A stretch of 64,000 nucleotides of DNA, taken from contig NZ_JAGKSR010000001.1 in NCBI RefSeq assembly GCF_017939615.1, positions 1,550,001 to 1,614,000 of the forward strand, read 5' to 3'. This stretch comes from Microbacterium sp. BLY (GTDB lineage Bacteria; Actinomycetota; Actinomycetes; Actinomycetales; Microbacteriaceae). Made by a program: the position numbers and the translations under genes. Below the pieces are notes generated by a model that saw only the letters and a program-made list of their open reading frames with translations, was not told the origin of the DNA and searched no databases. This document shows, in pieces, positions 57,660 to 64,000 of the stretch; within the stretch, counting starts at the first letter, position 1, and every line of letters starts with the position of its first letter.

Positions 57660-58184
57660 CTCACCTCGTTTGATGTAAGCGAGGCGTCGGCCGACAACCA
57701 CGCTTGTCGTGGGTGCAACTTCCGTGAAACCCGCGCGCTGGATCCCCTTCTGGGAAGCGGTGTTATCTGCCGAGGTGTCGACCGTCACTCGTGTTGCGCC
57801 CTGCTCTCGTGCCCAGGCGGTCGTCTCGTGCAGCATCTGCGCGTAGAGACCCCGACCACGCTGCTCCGGTGCCACGTAGCAGTAGTGGATCAGACTCTCT
57901 CCCGCCGTGAGCTTCGCGTAGGTGTTCACCACCTGCGGCCGGTCCGCGGGGGCCGTGACCCAGGCGTGGCCCACTACTGCTCCCTCGACCACGGCGAACA
58001 CGCCGAAGCGACGGGAATCGAGGAACCGACGGAAGGTAGCGGCTACCGAGGCGTTTCTGAGTCCTTCTACCTGGCCGACGTTCTCCCGCGTGATCGGACG
58101 CAATTCCAGCGTGCGAGCAGGAGGCCGCACGTCGTCCGGCCAGACGTAATTGCGGTTGCGATAGACCTTCAGCAGGCGGCTCAT
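57648..58184 (-). CDS. GNAT family N-acetyltransferase
   Basis: A 178-residue acetyltransferase with acetyl-CoA binding motif A HYCYVAPEQRGRGLYAQML (RGRGL) and the C-terminal GIQRAGFTEVA. Target unknown; in this locus it could acetylate a sugar amine such as a bacillosamine-like amino group (inference). ATG 58184 overlaps the flippase stop by 4 nt, so it is the last gene of a minus-strand pair. Confidence 0.85.
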   Translation of the reverse strand: MSRLLKVYRNRNYVWPDDVRPPARTLELRPITRENVGQVEGLRNASVAATFRRFLDSRRFGVFAVVEGAVVGHAWVTAPADRPQVVNTYAKLTAGESLIHYCYVAPEQRGRGLYAQMLHETTAWAREQGATRVTVDTSADNTASQKGIQRAGFTEVAPTTSVVVGRRLAYIKRGELPT

Positions 58185-59458
58185 GCAGTTCCCTCTCGAG
58201 AGACGATTCGGAGGCCATAGGCCCAGGTGACGATGTAGTTGAGCACCTGCGCCGCGTAGAGCGCCCATACAGCCGCCACCACATCGGCGCCGGTCGCGTG
58301 GACAACCGTTGCAGCCACGGCGATCAATGCGATTCGTGAGCCGTCAATGGCGAGCGACGCGGCAGACTGATGGACAGCGTAGACAGCGCTGAGCGGCGAG
58401 ACGATGAGCCCGACGCTTGCGGATACGGCCATGGCTTGTGCGAGCAGCCCGCTCTGCTGCCAGCCTGGCCCGAGCAGCCAGGGCAGAAGCCATGGGGAGG
58501 CGATAAGGATTGCCAGGCACATCGGTGCGGCGACCATGCCGATCCTGAACGTCGCTTTCAGGTAGAGGCCGCGTGAGCTTCCTGCTCGATTTCGCAGGCG
58601 GTCCGCAATCTCGGCGCCGAACACCTGGGCGAGTGCTGCTCCGAGCAATGCCGCGGGCAGGAACACCAGCCTCTGGGCCATGCCGAGCTGCCCGGCTTCC
58701 GCGGTACCGAACCAGGCGGCCACGATGACCAGCGGAAGCTGGCTCCCGAGTGCGTTCAGTAGCGCAGAAGGGGCGAGGATGACAGGGCTTCGCCAATAGC
58801 TCCGGAAGAGTGCGCGTTGCGACGCCCCGCCGCGTTCAGCGAGTAAAGGCCTGAGGCCCCGATATAACGCGCCGAAGCCGAGAAGGCGGCCGAAGAGCGC
58901 GCCGCCGAGGAGGCCCGTCGCGCTGGGACTGAGCAACCCGAGCCCGAGCTGCCCGATCGTGATCCCGACGGATTGGATGGTGGAACGCCACCCCACGAGG
59001 CCGTAGCTCTTGGCTCGTAATGCGGCTTGCACGAGACTCGTGAACAGCCCCGTCATCAGAACCAGGCCGAAGATCCAGAGTGGCGCGAGCGGGATCTGGG
59101 CCCATGCGTCGGAGAGCATCGTCGGACCGAGGAACAGCGCTGCGAGTCCCGCTAATGCCGATACCAACAGCGTCGAGACCAGTGACAGACCGAGAACCCC
59201 GCGAGCGTCGTTCTCCGCTTTCGGCAGCAGTATCGCGGAGTCGAACTTCAGCGCGGCCGCAGGCCCGATCGCGCTGGCGATGGCGAGGATCGTAGAGAAC
59301 GCGCCGAAGGCCTCGGGCGGATACATGCGCGAGAGCACTGGGGTGGCGAGAGCCACGACGAGCTGCCCGAGCAACGTCCCTGACGTGATCACCACCACGC
59401 CCCGAGAAGCTGAGCTCAATCGCAGACGCCGGACTCTCACCCGTTCATTGTGTCGCAT
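58181..59458 (-). CDS. Wzx-like polysaccharide flippase (MATE/PST fold)
   Basis: A 425-residue integral membrane protein with about 12 helices. It begins GVVVITSGTLLGQLVVALATPVLSRMY (in part: GQLVVALATPVLSRMY), the pattern of PST family exporters, and contains FGAFSTILAIASAIGPAAALKFDSAILLP (in part: ALKFDSAILLP). It likely moves the lipid-linked repeat unit across the membrane for the Wzy polymerase. ATG 59458 is taken; GTG 59440 after AATGAACGG is possible. Divergent from the 59505 gene, with an intergenic GGCGGA/TCCGCC inverted repeat (59466-59480). Confidence 0.88.
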   Translation of the reverse strand: MRHNERVRVRRLRLSSASRGVVVITSGTLLGQLVVALATPVLSRMYPPEAFGAFSTILAIASAIGPAAALKFDSAILLPKAENDARGVLGLSLVSTLLVSALAGLAALFLGPTMLSDAWAQIPLAPLWIFGLVLMTGLFTSLVQAALRAKSYGLVGWRSTIQSVGITIGQLGLGLLSPSATGLLGGALFGRLLGFGALYRGLRPLLAERGGASQRALFRSYWRSPVILAPSALLNALGSQLPLVIVAAWFGTAEAGQLGMAQRLVFLPAALLGAALAQVFGAEIADRLRNRAGSSRGLYLKATFRIGMVAAPMCLAILIASPWLLPWLLGPGWQQSGLLAQAMAVSASVGLIVSPLSAVYAVHQSAASLAIDGSRIALIAVAATVVHATGADVVAAVWALYAAQVLNYIVTWAYGLRIVSREGTA

Positions 59459-59491
59459 CGTGCGCGGCGGATAGTCCGCCGACCTCTCCAG

Positions 59492-59497
59492 TAAGCT
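59492..59497 (+). promoter_or_regulatory. -10 element of leaderless promoter for the ceramidase-like gene
   Basis: TAAGCT is followed by 7 nt and ATG 59505; there is no ribosome-binding site before either ATG 59505 or 59511. Confidence 0.45.
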
Positions 59498-59504
59498 CGG
59501 CGCG

Positions 59505-60818
59505 ATGGCCATGACGACCTCGGGAGACTTCCACGCAGTCTCGATCACGCAGAGTATTGCGCCGAACAAGCAAGTGGACCTCGGTGCCTCTGACGCTCGC
59601 TCCGCCGAATGGCAGGGGGTCGATTCAGACATCGAGATGAACGTGTTGGCCGTGTGGGCGGCAGAGGATCCCCTGCCGGTGCTCTTCGTGACGCTCGACC
59701 TCCTGTACCCCGGACAGAGGATCCGCGAGGCCGTCGAGGCGGCTGCGCCGAGTGTACCTGCTGACCGCATCGTGGTCGCGGCAAGCCATACGCACCGGGC
59801 CCCTATGACGGACCCCTCGAAGCCCGCCCTGGGAACCCCCGACGAAGAGTACATGCAGTGGGTGACGGGAGTGATCACACAGACGGTGCGGACCGTTCTG
59901 CTGTCGCCGCGGCAGCCGGTGTCGATATCTGTTGGGGACACGTCCGCGGCGCACAGCATCAACCGTCGCTTGCGGAAGAGGGTCGTCGTCGCGCGACGCC
60001 CGCGGCTTAACGCCGTCGTCAATGCGCCGAACCCTGACGGCCCCACGGACGAACAGCTGACCGCGCTCATGGTGAGGGACGCCGCCGGGAAGCCCCTGGC
60101 CCTGGTATGGAACTACACCTGCCACCCAGTTGGAGGGCCGGTGCGCAACGCCGTCAGCAGTCACTACCCAGGAGCCGTCCGTGAGACCGTTCGCGAGGCA
60201 CTGGATGCCCCGGCGCTCCCGGTCCTCTTCTTCCAGGGATTCTCCGGCGACGTTCGCCCGAACGCCAGCACCAAGGTTCACAGCCTCCGCCGCCGGATGC
60301 GTCAGCTCATATCCGGTCGACTGTTCGAGGATATGACGTGGACGGACTACCGCGAATGGTGTCGAGGGCTGTCGGCGGTCCTCCTACGCGCGCTGGATGA
60401 GACCACAACGGTCGGAGCCGCCGGCCTCACTGGTCAACGGCACCTCGTCCCGGTGGAGCGTCTCGTCAAAGGCCGAGACGCGGGAGTCATGAGCTTCGGA
60501 CGGCTGGGGATCGGTGACCTGGTCACGATCTACACAGCCAGCGGGGAACTCGTCGTCGACTACGCGCTACATGCGCGGAGAGCGGCCACTTCACGCTTCG
60601 TGCTCTGCGTGGGCTGTGTGGACGATGTGGTCGGCTATATCCCGAGCCACCGTGTGCAGGACGAGGGCGGGTACGAAGGCGGAGGATTCGCCCGAGCCTT
60701 CGGCCTCGAGGGTCTCCAGGACGACGTCCAAGAAGTCGTCGTCGACGCGTTCCGCGCTCTTGATAAGACCGGAGATCGCTGGGGCGATGGCCGGGGTCGC
60801 CTTGAGAGGAGCATCTAA
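59505..60818 (+). CDS. Neutral/alkaline ceramidase-like protein
   Basis: A 437-residue protein resembling the N-terminal domain of neutral/alkaline ceramidases: VVAASHTHRAP (His pair), NYTCHPVGGPV and LFFQGFSGDVRPN correspond in order to the zinc-site and substrate motifs of that family. There is no signal peptide, and the usual C-terminal Ig-like domain is missing. In a polysaccharide locus the substrate may be an amide or ester on the glycan rather than ceramide (inference). The next gene begins 17 nt later. Confidence 0.65.
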   Translation: MAMTTSGDFHAVSITQSIAPNKQVDLGASDARSAEWQGVDSDIEMNVLAVWAAEDPLPVLFVTLDLLYPGQRIREAVEAAAPSVPADRIVVAASHTHRAPMTDPSKPALGTPDEEYMQWVTGVITQTVRTVLLSPRQPVSISVGDTSAAHSINRRLRKRVVVARRPRLNAVVNAPNPDGPTDEQLTALMVRDAAGKPLALVWNYTCHPVGGPVRNAVSSHYPGAVRETVREALDAPALPVLFFQGFSGDVRPNASTKVHSLRRRMRQLISGRLFEDMTWTDYREWCRGLSAVLLRALDETTTVGAAGLTGQRHLVPVERLVKGRDAGVMSFGRLGIGDLVTIYTASGELVVDYALHARRAATSRFVLCVGCVDDVVGYIPSHRVQDEGGYEGGGFARAFGLEGLQDDVQEVVVDAFRALDKTGDRWGDGRGRLERSI

Positions 60819-60834
60819 TCGTGGAGGCCAACGA

Positions 60835-61785
60835 ATGATCCCCGCCTCGCAGTCTCTTGGAGGAGCGGATGTGCTCCTCGCTCCCGGTCTGGTCGAATGG
60901 AACGAGCGGCGCTGGGGGTTGAGCGCCCGCCACGTGGAGTACCTCTCCGAAGGCCGATCGGCCGCGCGCCTGCGCGCGGTGCTGTATACGGATGACCGCG
61001 GTCGAGTACGGCAACCCCGCCTCGATCCATATCTCGCGCTCTCCTTCGAGTCGTCAGCCCCTGAAGGGGGGCCGCAGCGCGAACGTCAGTGGCTGAGCGC
61101 CGCCTCTCAGCTGGCAGCCGACCTCGCCGATGGGCGGCTTCACGGAGCGGCCAACCTGCCCCCCGGGCTCGGCGACGCACGACCGTTCGCATGGCGCGGA
61201 CTGACGACCGCTGTCCGCTACACATATACCGGGCCCCTCCCGCACGACGTATCACGTGCAGAGGCAGCCGTCCGCAAGCGCATCTCGAAAGCACGTCGCA
61301 CCGGTTATACCTTCGAGTCCCATGCCAGCGCGGAAGATCTCCAGCGCATGCTCGACAGCACGGGCGCACGCCAGGGCTTCTCCTATGGATTGAATTCAGC
61401 TGATGTGGACGCATTGACCCGTCTGCTGGGCCCCGAGGTGTTCAGACGTCATGCCGTGAGAGACCCGCTGGGTGAAGTCGTGAGCGCAGGTGCACGGTTG
61501 GTGCAGGCGGGTGGTGTCGCTCTGGATTGGGTTCAGGGCACAGATCCCCGCGCGCTGAATGACGGAGCGGTCCAGCTCATGTACGCCGGCGTCCTTCAGG
61601 ATCTTGACGAGGTCGGCGCCTCGACCTTCGACTTCGGTGGCGCGAACATCGCGGCGGTCGCGCGGGCGAAGTCTTCCTGGGGTCTTCGACTCACGCCCTA
61701 CGTCGCAGTCTCCCGCCCGTCGGTGAAGCAGTTGGCTTTGCAGGTTCCTGCTCTGAGGGCACTAGCGCTTCGGGTCAGAAGATAA
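60835..61785 (+). CDS. FemAB/BioF2-like GNAT-fold acyltransferase
   Basis: A 316-residue protein. The C-terminal half (residues ~145-290) has the GNAT/FemAB-like run AVRKRISKARRTGYTFESHA, then EVVSAGARLVQAGGVALDWVQGT, and GASTFDFGGANIAAVARAKSSWG (in part: STFDFGGANIAAVARAKSSW), a hallmark of FemAB and related lipid-linked-sugar acyltransferases. It probably transfers an acyl or aminoacyl group to the glycan. GGAGG precedes ATG 60835 by 8 nt. It may be co-transcribed with the ceramidase-like gene. Confidence 0.7.
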   Translation: MIPASQSLGGADVLLAPGLVEWNERRWGLSARHVEYLSEGRSAARLRAVLYTDDRGRVRQPRLDPYLALSFESSAPEGGPQRERQWLSAASQLAADLADGRLHGAANLPPGLGDARPFAWRGLTTAVRYTYTGPLPHDVSRAEAAVRKRISKARRTGYTFESHASAEDLQRMLDSTGARQGFSYGLNSADVDALTRLLGPEVFRRHAVRDPLGEVVSAGARLVQAGGVALDWVQGTDPRALNDGAVQLMYAGVLQDLDEVGASTFDFGGANIAAVARAKSSWGLRLTPYVAVSRPSVKQLALQVPALRALALRVRR

Positions 61786-61851
61786 CCACTCGCGCGGTGG
61801 CACGCGCAGCGTTGGCACGAGTCGCGCAGACAACCGTGGTTGAATCGCCGA

Positions 61852-63735
61852 GTGACTGATCCCGGCCTTCCGCCTGCGACGCGGCGGGAGCAGCGCGCGC
61901 TGCGCGCATCTCCCTCCGACGCTCCGACGACCGCTGCCGCCGACAAGGAGCAGGTTCGGCCACGCCGCCGACGCCGCGCCTGGCTCTGGGTGGGGGTCGT
62001 CGGCGTGCTCCTCGTCGCTCTCGCCGTCGCCGGAGTGTGGGCAGGCAGCCGGATCTACTCGCAGGCGATGCAGGCGCGCTCGCATCTGCTCGCTGCCATG
62101 CCGTACGTCGCAGAGGTGAAGACAGCGATGCTCGCCTCCGACCCCGAGGCGGCCGCGACGGCGGCGGCGGCCTTCCGGTCGGAGGCGGCGGAAGCGCAGG
62201 CGGCCGCATCCGGCAGGGTCTGGGACTTCTTCGAGTCGATCCCGCTCCCACCGCTCGAGAACCTTCGTGCCGTGAGCACCGTTGCCGATGTCGCGGTATC
62301 GCTGGCCGATGATGTGCTCGTCCCGGCGAGCGGTGTGAGCGTGGCAGCTCTCGCCCCGTCGGGCGGCAAGATGGATGTGGCGGCTCTTCGTTCTCTCTCG
62401 GGGTTGCTCGATCAGATCGAGGCGGGGACCGATGCTGCGGACGAGCGCCTGGCAGCGCTCGATCACGGTGCCCTGATGGACGAGGTGCGCTCCGGCGTGC
62501 AGCAGGTCGAGACGGCACTCACCGAGATTCAGGGGGTGGCAGGGCCGGCTCGCGATGTCGTCGCCGTGCTGCCAGACGCCCTCGGCGCGTCCGGGCCGCG
62601 CAACTATCTCGTCATGTTCCAGGGCAATGCCGAGGTGAGGGCGAGCGGCGGCGGCCCCGGATCGTTCATCCTCCTGAGCGTCGACGACGGTTCTCTGTCG
62701 ATCGTCGGAGAGGCGGCGGCGACCGAGTTCGACTTTGCCATCCCCGAGCCCGTCGTGCCCATCGACGCCGAGACGGAAGCGCTCTACTCCGACATCGTCG
62801 CCCGGTGGATCGCGAACCTGACGGCGACCCCGGACTTTCCCACGAGCGCCGCACTCGCGAAGGGGTGGTGGTCGACACTGCACGGCGATCGGATTGACAG
62901 TGTGATCTCGATCGATCCGATCGGCCTGTCTTACATGCTGAACGCGACCGGACCGATCACGCTGCCGACCGGCGACGTGCTCACGAGCGAGAACGCAGCG
63001 CCCCTGCTTCTCAACGAGGCGTACTTCAAGTACCCGGACGGCGCCGACTCCAACCGGTTCTTCTCCGCCGTCTCCCTCTCCGTCTTCAGCGCCCTCACCG
63101 GGGGGAGCATTGAGCCCGTTCCAATGATGGCCGCGCTGACGCGAGCCGCTGACGAGGGCCGCCTGAAGATCTGGAGCTCCGACGAGGACGAAGCCGCGCT
63201 GCTTGGGGAGTCCCCGCTGTCCGGACGACTCCCGTCGACGAACGACACGGAGAGTGCAGTCGGGGTGTTCTTCAACGACACTACGGGTTCGAAGATGGAC
63301 TACTACGTCGATGCCGCGGTCGCGGTTGATGCGGATACCTGCGCCGCTGATGCCCCGCGTTGGACGACGACGGTCACACTTCAGAACCACATCACAGCGG
63401 GTGAGGCCGGAGAGCTCCCGCGGTACATCACGGGCCCGTACTTCACGCCTGGGAACATCGGGACGGACTTCGTCGTCTATACGCCGGTCGGTGCCACGAT
63501 CGAGGGATGGACGTTGAACGGCGAACCGTTCGACGCGATCGCACACACGACTCATCTCGGGCGTGACGCGGTGCGGGTGAACGTCGTTCTTCCGCCGGAA
63601 TCGACGGCCACGCTTGAGGTCACTATGAAGGGCACAGCCGGGACCACAGCGGATGACCTCGGGCCGACGACGGTCCGTCACACGCCGATGGTGCGTGAGA
63701 CGCCGGTGAGCATCGACGAGCCGACATGCGGCTAG
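61852..63735 (+). CDS. DUF4012 domain-containing envelope protein
   Basis: A 627-residue protein. A basic cytoplasmic N-terminus (~1-48), one membrane helix (WLWVGVVGVLLVALAVAGVW, ~45-64), an Ala-rich helical stretch (~70-240), and the DUF4012 core (~245-560) with YLVMFQGNAEVRASGGGPGSF and ISIDPIGLSYMLNATGPI. The long extracellular part is typical of DUF4012 proteins found in polysaccharide loci; function unknown. GTG 61852 is chosen; TTG 61840 in frame would add 4 residues. Confidence 0.88.
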   Translation: MTDPGLPPATRREQRALRASPSDAPTTAAADKEQVRPRRRRRAWLWVGVVGVLLVALAVAGVWAGSRIYSQAMQARSHLLAAMPYVAEVKTAMLASDPEAAATAAAAFRSEAAEAQAAASGRVWDFFESIPLPPLENLRAVSTVADVAVSLADDVLVPASGVSVAALAPSGGKMDVAALRSLSGLLDQIEAGTDAADERLAALDHGALMDEVRSGVQQVETALTEIQGVAGPARDVVAVLPDALGASGPRNYLVMFQGNAEVRASGGGPGSFILLSVDDGSLSIVGEAAATEFDFAIPEPVVPIDAETEALYSDIVARWIANLTATPDFPTSAALAKGWWSTLHGDRIDSVISIDPIGLSYMLNATGPITLPTGDVLTSENAAPLLLNEAYFKYPDGADSNRFFSAVSLSVFSALTGGSIEPVPMMAALTRAADEGRLKIWSSDEDEAALLGESPLSGRLPSTNDTESAVGVFFNDTTGSKMDYYVDAAVAVDADTCAADAPRWTTTVTLQNHITAGEAGELPRYITGPYFTPGNIGTDFVVYTPVGATIEGWTLNGEPFDAIAHTTHLGRDAVRVNVVLPPESTATLEVTMKGTAGTTADDLGPTTVRHTPMVRETPVSIDEPTCG

Positions 63736-63753
63736 CCGGTGCGTCGCGTCGTC

Positions 63754-64000
63754 TTAGCGGAGCGCCGCCCGGACGATGCGTTCGACCTCGTCGAGCGCGG
63801 GGGTGAGCTGGGCGGCGGAGAGCGCGTAGGTCTCCCGCGACCGGCGGTAGGGGTCGATCACGTCGTCGTCCTCGGGGGGTGCGGGTGTGAGGCCGCGCTG
63901 CTCGCCGACGGCGCGGAGCACGGCGGTGAACCGGTCGCGCGGCGATCCGTCGCTCTGCCGCGCCGCTTCCTGGGCCTCCTCGGTGCTCAGTGTCGAGGCG
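63754..64000 (-). CDS. Low-molecular-weight protein tyrosine phosphatase, C-terminal part
   Basis: The 3' ~81 codons of a minus-strand gene whose start lies outside the window. The translated end, DDDVIDPYRRSRETYALSAA, carries the LMW-PTP acid motif DP[YF] with the catalytic Asp, followed by QLTPALDEVERIVRAALR. Wzb-type phosphatases act on BY-kinases, so it likely dephosphorylates the kinase at 42842-44305 (inference). The P-loop CX5R is not in the window. Confidence 0.8.
   Translation of the reverse strand, partial: ASTLSTEEAQEAARQSDGSPRDRFTAVLRAVGEQRGLTPAPPEDDDVIDPYRRSRETYALSAAQLTPALDEVERIVRAALR

Overview
The window comes from a high-GC Gram-positive actinobacterium, most likely a Microbacteriaceae member (Microbacterium-like). 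The grounds are the GC-rich codon usage, frequent GTG/TTG starts, many ATGA/GTGA gene overlaps, leaderless-type promoters, actinobacterial RpoB/RpoC, and a large wall-polysaccharide locus. I see no phage, transposase, CRISPR array or rRNA gene. Three tRNA genes are present (Tyr, Thr, elongator Met).

Layout. 1-4633: end of a sugar ABC transporter (two permeases), a NagZ-type GH3 beta-N-acetylglucosaminidase, an RpiR regulator and a PfkB sugar kinase, together an amino-sugar uptake and catabolism locus. 4801-10331: a five-domain peptide/nickel-type ABC importer (lipoprotein, two permeases, fused double ATPase) whose ATPase linker contains in-frame copies of a palindromic repeat. 10413-18083: rpoB-rpoC with a clear promoter, a TTG start for rpoB, and another repeat copy between the genes. 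18106-26396: sugar kinase, tRNA-Tyr, FBP-domain protein, enoyl-CoA hydratase, membrane protein, inositol-phosphatase family enzyme, M23 peptidase, tRNA-Thr and tRNA-Met, an unknown protein, a CPBP protease and a small acidic protein. 26403-28682: a TetR-MFS efflux operon with a likely self-operator. 28857-32929: two adjacent Asp23/alkaline-shock clusters with AmaP-like proteins, CsbD and an ECF sigma factor. 32953-37500: an NmrA-type oxidoreductase divergent from an HxlR regulator, an APC permease, truA and an EEP nuclease/phosphatase. 37688-40019: rplM-rpsI-glmM.

40088-64000 is an extracellular polysaccharide/glycan locus: membrane glycosyltransferase, GT2, GtrA, two tandem BY-kinase-type chain-length regulators, a 4,6-dehydratase, aminotransferase, initiating sugar transferase and acetyltransferase (a PglF-E-C-D-like set), a WbpG/PseA-type amidotransferase with its own HisH/HisF pair, two GT4-type glycosyltransferases, a Wzy-like polymerase, a Wzx-like flippase, a GNAT enzyme, a ceramidase-like protein, a FemAB/GNAT-like protein, a DUF4012 protein, and the 3' end of a low-molecular-weight tyrosine phosphatase that probably opposes the BY-kinases.

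The most interesting signals are the predicted amidino-diaminosugar cassette, the Asp23/ECF-sigma stress module with a candidate promoter of its own, an Asn at the rifampicin-critical His position of RpoB, palindromic repeats tolerated in frame in an ABC ATPase, and a recurring TANNNT-N6/7-start leaderless promoter pattern.
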